The notes below the pieces were generated by a model. The model was given only the letters and a program-made list of their open reading frames with translations. It searched no databases and was not told the origin of the DNA. Positions 52,592-63,600 of a DNA stretch of 64,000 bases are shown here, piece after piece. The translations under genes were made by a program, and so were the position numbers. Source of the stretch: an uncultured Clostridia bacterium (GTDB lineage Bacteria; Bacillota; Clostridia; TANB77; CAG-508); assembly GCA_948739805.1 (NCBI GenBank), contig CAPYID010000001.1:1-64000 (forward strand), given 5' to 3'. Position 1 is the first letter of the stretch. Each line of letters begins with the position of its first letter.

Positions 52592-55500
52592 ATGAAAACA
52601 AGAAAAAATAAAGGTATGATTATTGTAAATATGCTAATTATTTTAATAACAATTTTTAATTTAGTTCAGCCAGTTATGGCTGTAATGACGAACGAAATGC
52701 CTCAAAGTGCAGTAGTCACCTACAATGGAAAAGTAAGTTATAGTGGAACAACAGTAGGAGATTTTGCAGTTAATGGAAAACAGGCATTTTGTATGCATCA
52801 TAGTAAAACAACACCAGGGTCAGGAACAGGACTAACAACAAATATATATCATAATGATAATGTGAAAAAAGCATTATATTATGGTTGGGGAGGTCCAGAA
52901 CAATGGGCTGGATTTACAAGTAGAAATCAAGGACTTGTAATTACTTCATTAACATTATCACAATTTTATGCAGGAGATAAAGTTCGCCCATTGACACAAG
53001 ATTTTATAAACTTTTTAAATAGCAAACCTATTCCAGATTATAAAGTAAGATTTTCTACATCTAATGTTAGTTCATATAAAGATGGAGATATACAAAGAAC
53101 AGAAACAATAGAATTAAGTAGTGGAATGACAAGTGGAAGTGTAAATATTGACTTGCCTAATGAAGTAACTTATGTAGATGAAACACACGGAAATAGACAA
53201 ACAGGTGGGAATGTAACAATTTATGGACAAACAAGATTCCATTTTGAAGCACCAATAAATGCAAATTTAGAAACTTGGTATAGTGGCGATAAATCACAAG
53301 GATTTGAATATCAACCAATAGTAGGAATAGCACAAGGAAGTAACATACAACCAATAGGATATTTAGATATGGTATATGACCCATCAGAAACAACATCATT
53401 AACAGTAGAATGGTTAAAAGCAGGAAGTTTTAAGTTGAAAAAAGTTGATAATAGAGGAAAAGCAGTAGTTGGTGTTACATTTCAATTATCTTATAATCCA
53501 GATATGAGTGAGCCAATTGGAACATATCAAACAGGTACAGATGGTAGTTTTACTGTCCAAGATTTAAGGGCAGGAGAAATCTATTATCAAGAAATTGCAA
53601 CACTAGATGAATTGGTATTAGATAATGGCATAAATCATTCAGTTATAAATGCAGGAAATACAACAGAAATAAATTTCGTAAATAATGTAAAACAAGGAAA
53701 GTTCCAAATTACAAAGAAAGATAAAAAGACAGGAAAAATAATAAGAAAAGCAGGAGCAGAATTTGAAATTTTACAAGATTCAAATGTTATTGCAACAATT
53801 ATAACTAATAATCAAGGAATTGCGACATCAGATATGTTAGACTATGGAGTATATACTGTAAGAGAAAAGAAAGCACCATATAAATATGTAATATCAAATG
53901 AAACACAAGAGGTAAACATCTGTGATGATAATGGAGAATATAGCATTGAAATATATAATGAAGCAACAGTAGGAAAAATTAATTTAAGCAAGGGAGATAT
54001 GATAACAGGAAAAACACCACAAGGAGAGGCTACATTAGAGGGAGCAGTATATGGACTATATGCTAGAAATGATATTCTTGACCCTGCAGATGATAGCATA
54101 ATTTATAATGCAAATCAAAAAATTTCAAACTTAATTACAGACAATAATGCAAATGCTACAATTGGTAATTTATATTTAGGAGAATACTATATTAGAGAAA
54201 TAACACCAAGTGTAGGTTATAATTTAGACACAACACAATATAATGTAGATTTAACTTATGAAAGTCAATATGTAAGTGTTGTTACAAGAAGTGTACCAGT
54301 AAAAGAAAGAGTTATATCTCAAGCTTTCCAAATTATCAAAGTATCAAGTGATGAAAATGGAGAGGCAGAAATACTTTCTGGAGTAGAATTTACTATAAAA
54401 GCACAAAAAGATATTGATGAATATGGCTCTTGGGAAAAAGCACCTATTGCAAAAAATGATAATGCACAAGAAACAACAATACTAAAAACAGACGAAAAAG
54501 GTTATGCAGTAAGTGAGCGATTACCTTATGGAACTTATATTGTAAGAGAAACAAAAGTGCCAGATAACAAATACAAAGTACCAGACTTTAAAGTTGTTAT
54601 AACAGAAGATAGTTCAACTCCACAAACTTGGAGAATTTTTAACGACACTTCTTTTAGGTCTGTTTTAGCAATAATAAAACAAGACAAAGAAACTGGAAAA
54701 ATAGTAAAAATTAGTAATGCACAGTTTAAAATAAAGAATACAGAAACAGGAGAATATTTTGGCTATTGGGATTGGAATCCATTACCACACTACGTTAATT
54801 CGTGGGAAACTACAGAAGATGGAACAGTTATGACAGGAGAACAATTACCAGTTGGAAAATATCAACTAGAAGAAATTAAAAGTCCATTTGGTTATACAAT
54901 ATCTAAAAATCCAATACAATTTGAAATAACATCACACGTAGCATACCAAACATTACCAGACGGAAATACACCAATAATCACAATAAAACAAAAAGACACA
55001 CCAGTAAAAGGAAAAGTTAATTTAACTAAAACAGGAGAGGTATTAGTAGGATTTGAAAACGGACAATTTATTTATGAGGAAAAGGGTTTAGCAAATGCAA
55101 AATATGAAATATTAGCAAAACAAGATATTTTAGACCCATCAAATGATGGAACTGTTATTTATAAACAAGGAACAGTAGTAGACACAATTACTACAAATGC
55201 AGAGGGAAAAGTAACATCAAAAGCACTTCCACTTGGAGAATATTTTGTAAGAGAAATACAAGCACCAAATGGATTTATATTAAATAGTGAAATAAAAGAT
55301 ATTTCATTAGTTTATGAAAATCAAGAAACGGCGATAGTGTATGATAATGCCTCATTTAAAAATGAAAGACAAAAGGTAGATTTAATTGTATATAAAAAGG
55401 ATTATGATACAAATGACGGACTTTTAGGTGCAGAATTTGGACTTTATGCAAAAGAAAATATTTATAATTATAAGAATGAAATTGTAATTGAAGAGGGAAC

Positions 55501-57397
55501 ATTAATTGAAAAAGTAACAAGTAATGAAAGAGGACAAATACACTTTGAAACAGACCTACCATTAGCAAAATATGAAATTAAAGAAATAAAAGCACCGATT
55601 GGTTATGCAAGTTCTAATGAAATAATTGAAGTAGATGCAACTTATCAAGGACAAGATGTTGAAACAATAAAAAATGAATATGATTTTAAAAATAAAATTA
55701 TTACAGTAGAACTATCTAAAAAAGATATAACAGACGATTCAGAAATTAAAGGTGCATATATTAAAGTATTTGAAAAAGATAATGAGGGAGCAATATTCGA
55801 AGAATGGATTTCTGGACAAGACGGAGAAAACGAAGATGGTACAATAAAATCACATATAATGAAAGGTCTTGAAGTAGGAAAAACTTATATAATGAGAGAA
55901 ATTTCAAGTCCTTATGGATTTGCTATTGCACAAGATATAGAGTTTACGATAAAAGATACGAGTGACATTCAAAAAATAGAGATGAAAGACGAAGTTATAT
56001 TTGGACAATTAGAATGGAATAAGATAGGCGAAATATTTATAGCAGTAGCAAAAGGAAATAGTGAATTTGGAGAAACTTTCACACCTGCTTGGCATAAATC
56101 TAACCTACTTGATACAGAGATTACAATTTATGCAAATGAACAAATAAAAATTGGTAATACAGTATATTATGAGAAAGATGAAAAAATTGAAACATTAGAG
56201 AGTGATTGGGAAAAAGTTACAAGTAAGAAACTTCCAGTAGGAAAATATTACTATGTAGAAAGTAAAGTGCCATTTGGTTACATTGGAAATACAGATAAAC
56301 ATTACTTTGAAATTAAAGACAATCAAAAAGCAGAACTACAAACTATTGAATCTACTTTAAATAATAATCGTGCAAAAGTTAATATTGATTTAACAAAAAT
56401 TCTTGAAGAACAACAAATTTTCAAAAATGATGAGGCATATAAAGACATTAGATTTGGTATTTATGCAAGGGAAGATATATATGACTATATGGGAAATGTA
56501 GCTATTGAAAATGGCTCATTAATTGCTGTATCTGAAATTAATAAAGAGGGGCATTTAATCAATGTACCAGACCTACCAATAGGAAAATACTATATTAAAG
56601 AATTGTCAACAAATTTTCAATATTTATTAGATACAGATACTGAATATGATTTTGAAATTGCATATCACGGAAAAGATATAGCAGAATATACAATTCAAAT
56701 TAATAATGGAACTATTGAAAATAAATTAGCAAGAGGAACAATACAAATAATTAAAAAAGATAGTTTTGATGAAAATAAGAGATTAGAAAATGTAGAGTTT
56801 AATATCTCAGCTAACAAAAATATAAATGAAATTATTATGACTGAGAAAACAAATGAAAATGGAATTGCTACTTTTGAAAATCTCGAACTTGGAACATATT
56901 ATATTCAAGAGGCGAATCAAATAGAGGGCTATGTAGTTAATGATTATATATATGAAGTAGAAGTAACAACAGACGGAGATTTATTGATAATTGATGTATA
57001 TAATAAACCTACAGAAATGGAGTTTTCAAAAGTTAATGAAACAGGAACTGAAGAATTACCAGGAGCGACTATTCAAATTATAGAAAAGGATACTGGAAAA
57101 ATTATAGAAGAATGGATTTCTACAGAGGAAAGCCATATTATTTATTATCTTGTAGAGGGCAAGGAATATATAATGAAAGAGATTATCAGTCCTGAGGGTT
57201 ATCAAATCGCAGAAGAAATCAGCTTTATAGCAGGAGATGGCGAGAAAGTGGTTATGCAAGATATGCCTATTCCAGAAACACCAAAAACAGGAGATGAAAG
57301 AAATACAATGCTATGGGTTATATTACTTGGAACATCTAGTATTTTACTATTAAGTGTAATTGTATATGAAATAGTTAAGAAAAGAAAAAATAAATAG
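52592..57397 (+). CDS. Giant Cna_B/SpaA-repeat surface adhesin with a sorting signal
   Basis: A 1,601-residue protein from ATG 52592 behind gaaggga. A signal peptide ends near VMA. An N-terminal domain resembles TQXA/thioester modules (AFCMHHSKT with a free Cys, YYGWGGPEQW, TSLTLSQFY). About twelve SpaA/Cna_B-like modules follow from about residue 290, with repeated starts such as GKFQITKKD, GKINLSKGD, GKVNLTKTG and GTIQIIKKD and ends such as YIVREx(K/I)AP; these usually carry Lys-Asn isopeptide bonds. The C-terminus has TPKTGD, a membrane helix and KKRKNK, a sortase signal. No sortase gene is in the window. Confidence 0.9.
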   Translation: MKTRKNKGMIIVNMLIILITIFNLVQPVMAVMTNEMPQSAVVTYNGKVSYSGTTVGDFAVNGKQAFCMHHSKTTPGSGTGLTTNIYHNDNVKKALYYGWGGPEQWAGFTSRNQGLVITSLTLSQFYAGDKVRPLTQDFINFLNSKPIPDYKVRFSTSNVSSYKDGDIQRTETIELSSGMTSGSVNIDLPNEVTYVDETHGNRQTGGNVTIYGQTRFHFEAPINANLETWYSGDKSQGFEYQPIVGIAQGSNIQPIGYLDMVYDPSETTSLTVEWLKAGSFKLKKVDNRGKAVVGVTFQLSYNPDMSEPIGTYQTGTDGSFTVQDLRAGEIYYQEIATLDELVLDNGINHSVINAGNTTEINFVNNVKQGKFQITKKDKKTGKIIRKAGAEFEILQDSNVIATIITNNQGIATSDMLDYGVYTVREKKAPYKYVISNETQEVNICDDNGEYSIEIYNEATVGKINLSKGDMITGKTPQGEATLEGAVYGLYARNDILDPADDSIIYNANQKISNLITDNNANATIGNLYLGEYYIREITPSVGYNLDTTQYNVDLTYESQYVSVVTRSVPVKERVISQAFQIIKVSSDENGEAEILSGVEFTIKAQKDIDEYGSWEKAPIAKNDNAQETTILKTDEKGYAVSERLPYGTYIVRETKVPDNKYKVPDFKVVITEDSSTPQTWRIFNDTSFRSVLAIIKQDKETGKIVKISNAQFKIKNTETGEYFGYWDWNPLPHYVNSWETTEDGTVMTGEQLPVGKYQLEEIKSPFGYTISKNPIQFEITSHVAYQTLPDGNTPIITIKQKDTPVKGKVNLTKTGEVLVGFENGQFIYEEKGLANAKYEILAKQDILDPSNDGTVIYKQGTVVDTITTNAEGKVTSKALPLGEYFVREIQAPNGFILNSEIKDISLVYENQETAIVYDNASFKNERQKVDLIVYKKDYDTNDGLLGAEFGLYAKENIYNYKNEIVIEEGTLIEKVTSNERGQIHFETDLPLAKYEIKEIKAPIGYASSNEIIEVDATYQGQDVETIKNEYDFKNKIITVELSKKDITDDSEIKGAYIKVFEKDNEGAIFEEWISGQDGENEDGTIKSHIMKGLEVGKTYIMREISSPYGFAIAQDIEFTIKDTSDIQKIEMKDEVIFGQLEWNKIGEIFIAVAKGNSEFGETFTPAWHKSNLLDTEITIYANEQIKIGNTVYYEKDEKIETLESDWEKVTSKKLPVGKYYYVESKVPFGYIGNTDKHYFEIKDNQKAELQTIESTLNNNRAKVNIDLTKILEEQQIFKNDEAYKDIRFGIYAREDIYDYMGNVAIENGSLIAVSEINKEGHLINVPDLPIGKYYIKELSTNFQYLLDTDTEYDFEIAYHGKDIAEYTIQINNGTIENKLARGTIQIIKKDSFDENKRLENVEFNISANKNINEIIMTEKTNENGIATFENLELGTYYIQEANQIEGYVVNDYIYEVEVTTDGDLLIIDVYNKPTEMEFSKVNETGTEELPGATIQIIEKDTGKIIEEWISTEESHIIYYLVEGKEYIMKEIISPEGYQIAEEISFIAGDGEKVVMQDMPIPETPKTGDERNTMLWVILLGTSSILLLSVIVYEIVKKRKNK

Positions 57398-57403
57398 AGT
57401 GTA

Positions 57404-57432
57404 TAAAGGTGGCTTTTAATAGGCCACCTTTA
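57404..57432. repeat. Hairpin after the adhesin gene
   Basis: taaaggtggc (57404-57413) with gccaccttta (57423-57432), a 10-bp stem without a T-run; a possible transcript-stability or processing element. Confidence 0.55.
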
Positions 57433-57455
57433 ACCTTAGAAAGTAGGTGTAAGAA

Positions 57456-57674
57456 ATGGCAACATATAGCATAAATCAAATGAAAAAAGTAATAAAGAAA
57501 TTAGAAAAAATAAATATTATAAATGAAAAAGAGATATTAAATATAAAAGTATCAGAACTAAAAAAACTGAAAGAACAAGGCAAAGTAAATATGAAAGATA
57601 TTGAAATAATATGGGAAATACAAGATATGATACAAGATAAAAGTTGGTTTAAAATTTTATTTGATACTAAATAG
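57456..57674 (+). CDS. Small helical protein of unknown function
   Basis: A 72-residue Lys/Ile/Glu-rich protein behind aagtaggtg. It is all helical (INQMKKVIKKLEKINIINEKEILNIKVSELKKLKEQGKVNMKDIEIIWEIQDMIQDKSWFKIL) with no membrane segment or motif. It starts 15 bases before the giant methylase/helicase gene's start and is in its operon; such short proteins regularly sit in this place in integrative elements. I do not recognise the family. Confidence 0.55.
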   Translation: MATYSINQMKKVIKKLEKINIINEKEILNIKVSELKKLKEQGKVNMKDIEIIWEIQDMIQDKSWFKILFDTK

Positions 57675-57689
57675 CAAAGGAGGCACAAA

Positions 57690-60600
57690 ATGGGAAAAAT
57701 CACGGAAATAAGAGAACTTTATAATGAGAAAATAAATGATATAACTAAAAGTGAAGATAATTGGTTATCATTTTTAAAAACGGCATCTTGGAATTTTAAA
57801 TATAACTTTAATGACCAGATTTTAATTTATGCACAAAGACCAAATGCAACTGCGTGTGCAGATATGCAAACTTGGAATAATAAAGTGCACAGATGGATAA
57901 ACAAAGGTGCAGATTATATATTTGTATTTTCAAAAGACGAAAACAGTAAATATCCTTTTGAATTAGTATTTGATGTAGCAGACACACATAATTATAGAAA
58001 TACACCATACAAATTATGGGATGTAAAACCAGAATATGAAAAGGACATTATAGAATCATTAGAGGCAAAGTTTGGAGATGTACGAGAAAACAATAATTTA
58101 GTAGACACAATAATGGCAACAACCAATAATATGGTAATTGATAATATACAAGATTATATGTCATCAATAGCAAAATATAAACAAGGAACTATGTTTGAAA
58201 ATTTATCTGATGAAGAAATAAATCCGTTGGTATATCAAACTGTTTTTAGTAGTGTAGCATATATGATACTTAATAGATGTGGAATAAACCCAGAAGATTA
58301 TATAGCAAAAAGTGAATTTTCATATATAAACAAATTCGATAATAACAATTTAACTGTTTTATTAGGAACTGCAATAAGTGATATAGCAGAAATGGGATTA
58401 AGAGAAATTGCAAAAACAGTAATAAATCTGCAAAAAGAAGAAAAAAATCAAAATCGCACATTTGTTAATAATGAAAAAGAAGAGTATTCTAGTAGTAAAG
58501 AAAATATCAAAGGAGGAAATGATTATGATAGAAATAGAATACACGAAAGTAGGGGATTACAATATGCCCAACCTAACAATGAAACAAGAGAAACTACCAA
58601 CAGGCAAATTCGCACAAATGAGGTTACATTATCTAAAGAAGAACAAGAAAGGGGAATACACAATACTACTAATGAACAACAAACTAGCAGAACATTTGAG
58701 GGAAATACAAGAAATGGCAACGAACATGATAAAGCAAATAGTCGAGAAAATGGCAAAACAAGATGGGATAACAGAAGAAATGAAAGCCAAAGACCAAATG
58801 ACTTGGATAAGGATGATGAACAATTACAGAATGATGGCAGAGGAACAAATAATGACAGAACTAATTTACAACTAGAAATACTGACTGAAGAGGAACAAAA
58901 ACGAAATATAGCAGAGGCAGAAAATGCTTCTGTTTTTTCAGCACAGCATATAAATGGTGGCACGAAATCAGAGATTTCGACACCATTTTATTTTACACAA
59001 GAAATGATTGATAATGTTTTACAAGAGGGTGGTAATACAGCAAATGGCAAGTTTAGAATATATGAACATTTTAATAAAAGTCTATCAAGTAGGGAAAATG
59101 CAGAGTTTTTGAAAAAAGAATATGGAATAGGTGGTAGAAGTGGCTATGAAGATAGACTTGACGAATGGCACGATTCTAAAGGAATTCGTTTATCTTTTGG
59201 TATAGGAAATAATGAGCAAAAACTAACATTAACTTGGCAACAAGTAGAAAAGCGAATAAGAGAATTAATCAGCTTAGATAGATATTTTAGTGACATAGAA
59301 AAAGACGAATATTATGACTGGTTAGACACAAATGACAGACCACAGATAAATAATGAAATAGAAAATCAAATAAAAGATGAAGAATATGAACTTGCAAAGA
59401 GATTACATTCTTTTATAAAAGATTATGATTTTTATAGCTATATAGATAATGTTCCAATGGGAAATACAGACGAAGAAAATATAGAACTAATTAGAGCAGA
59501 TATAAATGATGAATTAAATATAAAAGATTATATAGATTTTCTAAAAGCTACTTTGGAGGATATAGACTATGATGAAGAGGAGGCAGTAGTAGCAAGGAAA
59601 TTATTAGTAGAATTAGAAAAGAGATTACCTTATTATGAATTTAATATTGGAGATATTGTTTATATAGGCACACAACAATATGAAATAAGAACTATTGACG
59701 ATACCAGAGTTATTTTAATAGATACATCATTTCCATTACTTACAAAAGAAATGGAAAGAAAAGAGTTTGACAGAAAAGTAAAAGAAAATTCTGCAAACGA
59801 TAAATTAAGAAATGAAAAAATCATACAAAAATTAAAAACAAACGAAGAAAAATATACAAAACAAACGGAAAATAAACAGGAAGAAACAACCCCAATAGAT
59901 ACAACAGAGCCAAAACCAGAAACAAAACAGGAAAGTAAACTAAAAGCAAATATTAAAACAAAACGAAGAAACAAAATAGAATATTTTGATTTACATCCAG
60001 AGATAGCATTAAAAGATAGAAATAATTATAAAATTACAGACAATACATTAGGAGAGGGAACAAAAAGGGAAAAATACAAACGAAATATAGAGGCAATAAA
60101 GGTATTAAAGCAATGTGAACAAGAAAATAGATATGCAACTCCAGAAGAACAAGAAATACTAAGTCAATATGTAGGTTGGGGAGGAATACCAGAGGCATTT
60201 GATAAGAGTAATGATGATTGGGCGAAAGAATATACTGAACTTTCTTCATTACTAACTGAAAAAGAATATAAAGAGGCAAAGCAATCTACATTGACATCAT
60301 TTTATACTCCACCTATTGTTATTAATTCAATTTATAAGGCACTTAAAAAAATGGGACTCGAAAAAGGAAACATATTAGAGCCAAGTTGTGGAGTAGGTAA
60401 TTTTATGGGAATGTTACCAGAAGAATTGAAACAACGCAAAATGTATGGAGTTGAAATAGACAATATATCTGGTGGAATAGCAAGGCAGTTATATCAGAAA
60501 AACACAATAGCAGTAAAAGGTTTTGAAGAAATAGAATTACCAGACTCGTTTTTTGATGTAGCAGTTGGAAACGTACCTTTTGGAGATTATAAACTTTATG

Positions 60601-63600
60601 ATAAAAGATATGATAAAAATAGATTTCAAGTTCACGACTATTTCTTTGCAAAAACATTAGATAAAGTAAGACCAAATGGAGTAATAGCTTTTGTTACAAG
60701 CAAAGGCACAATGGACAAAGAAAATGAAGATGTAAGAAGATATATATGTCAAAGAGCAGAACTGATTGGGGCAATTAGATTACCAAACAATACATTTAAA
60801 AAGAACGCAGGAACAGAGGTAACATCAGACATAATCTTTTTAAAAAAGAGAGATAAAATTACAGATATTGAAGATGATTGGGTACAACTTGCTGAAAATG
60901 AAGATGGAATACGAATGAATAAATATTTTGTAGACCACCCAGAAATGATTTTAGGAAAAATGGAAATGAAATCAAGTCAATTTGGAAAGCCTATGTCGAC
61001 TTGTACTCCGTATGAAATACCTTTAGAAGATTTATTAAGTCAAGCAATAATAAATATAAACTCTGAAATAGAAGATTATCAAATAGACTTAGAAGATGAA
61101 GAGGAAAAAAGTATTCCTGCAGATCCAAGTGTAAGAAACTTTTCATATACAATAATTGATAATCAAATATATTATAGAGAAAACAGTAGAATGTATCTAC
61201 AAGACATACCAGTAACTGCAACAAGTAGAATAAAAGGTATGATAGCAATAAGAGATTGTGTACGAAACTTAATAGAATTACAAACAGAAAATGCCTCAGA
61301 AGATGAAATAAAACAAGAACAAATAAAATTAAATAGCCTATATGATAGTTTTACAAAAACTTATGGAATAATTAACAGTCGAGGAAACGAAATAGCATTT
61401 AATGACGATAGTAGTTATTATCTACTATGTTCACTTGAAATAGTAGATGAAAATAAAAAATTCATAAGAAAAGCAGATATGTTTTCAAAGAGAACTATAA
61501 AACCACATAAAGCAGTAACAGAGGTAAACAACAGTATAGATGCATTAATTTTATCTATCTCAGAAAAAGCAAGAGTCGATATAGAATATATGTCTAACCT
61601 AACAGGAAAAACAGAACAAGAACTGGTAAAAGAACTAGAGGGTAGTATATATAAAGACCCAATGAAAGAAATATATGTAACTGCAGATGAGTATTTATCT
61701 GGTAATGTCAGAGAAAAGTTAAGAATAGCAGAAGAATTTGCAAAAAATAATCCAGAGTATGAGAAGAATGTTGATTCATTAAAAAAAGTAAAACCACAAG
61801 ACCTTTCAGCAAGTGAAATAAGTGTACGATTAGGTGCAACGTGGATACCGACAGAAATTATAGAGCAATTTATTTTTGAATTATTAAAACCAAATTCTAG
61901 TAATAGAGATAGAATTAGTGTGCATTATTCTGACTATACTTCAGAATGGAATATAGTAGGCAAAAGTGAAGATAAAGGAAACATATTAGCATATAGTACT
62001 TATGGAACTACAAGAGCAAATGCTTATAGAATAATAGAAACCACTCTAAACTTAAAAGATGTAAGAATTACAGATACAGTAATAGATGAACACGGAAATG
62101 AGCAGAAAGTATTAAATCCAAAAGAAACTGCAATAGCACAAGCAAAACAAGAAAAAATAAAAGAAGAATTTTTAGAATGGATTTGGAAAGACCAATCACG
62201 TAGAGAAAGATTAGTAAAAATCTATAATGAAAAATTTAATAGTATAAAACCTCGAGAGTACGATGGGCAATATATTCAATTTGGTGGAATAAATCCAGAA
62301 ATATCTTTAAGAAAACACCAAATTGATGCAATAGCACATATTTTGTATGGTGGAAACACATTATTAGCACACGAGGTTGGTGCAGGGAAAACTTTTGAAA
62401 TGGTAGCTTCTGCAATGGAGTCAAAAAGGCTTGGATTATGTTCTAAGTCTTTATTTGTTGTTCCAAACCATATTATAGAACAATTTGCAAGTGAATTTTT
62501 GCAATTATATCCATCAGCAAATGTATTGGTGGCTACAAAGAAAGATTTTGCAACTAATAATCGTAAAAAGTTTTGTTCAAAGATAGCTACTGGAGAGTAC
62601 GATGCAATAATAATAGGACACTCACAGTTTGAAAAAATACCAATGTCTAAAGAAAGACAAGAAAAAATATTAACTAAACAAATAGAAGATTTAACATTAG
62701 GAATAAATGATTTAAAAAACAATGAGGGAGAATATTATTCTGTAAAACAACTAGAAAAAAGTAAAAAGAAAATAGAAGAAAAACTAAAAAGATTAAATGA
62801 CCAAAGCAGAAAAGACGATATAGTAACATTTGAACAATTAGGTTGTGATAGGATATTTATTGACGAAGCACATTATTTCAAAAATCTTTTCCTATTTACT
62901 AAAATGAGAAATGTTGGAGGAATAGCACAAACAGAGGCACAAAAAAGTTCAGACTTATTTATGAAATGTCAGTATTTAGATGAATTAACTGAGGGACGAG
63001 GAATTGTGTTTGCTACTGGTACGCCAATTAGTAATAGTATGGTAGAAATGTATACAATGCAGAGATATTTACAATATAACACACTGGAAAAAGCAAATTT
63101 ATTGCAATTTGACAGTTGGGCATCTACTTTTGGAGAAACAGTCAGTGCAATAGAATTAAACCCGACTGGAACTGGATTTCGTAGTAAGACACGTTTTGCG
63201 AAGTTCTATAATCTACCAGAACTAATGAGTATGTTTAAAGAAATTGCAGATATACAGACGGCAGAAACATTAAAACTACCTGTACCAAAAGCAAACTATA
63301 AAACAGTAGTAGTAAAACCAAGTGAAATACAAAAAGAAATGGTTAAAGGGTTAGGAGAAAGAGCAGAAAGAATAAGAAAAAAACTTGTAACTGCAAAAGA
63401 AGATAATATGCTTAATATTACAAATGAAGGAAGAAAATTAGCACTTGACCAAAGAATAATTAATCCAATGTTACAAGATTTTGAAAACAGTAAAGTAAAT
63501 GTATGTGCTAATAATGTGTATGAAATATGGGAACAAAACAAAGATAAAAAATCAACACAATTAGTATTTTGTGATTTATCAACTCCAAAACCATTAGGAA

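Noticed and set aside
57404..57432. Hairpin after the adhesin as an intrinsic terminator
   Set aside because: Stem is good but no T-run follows, and the next genes look like the same operon.
58523..58963. Minus-strand 146-codon open frame opposite the tnpV region
   Set aside because: No ribosome-binding site, Ser/Leu/Cys-rich mirror composition typical of antisense of Glu/Asn-rich coding DNA. The plus-strand tnpV frame explains the region better.
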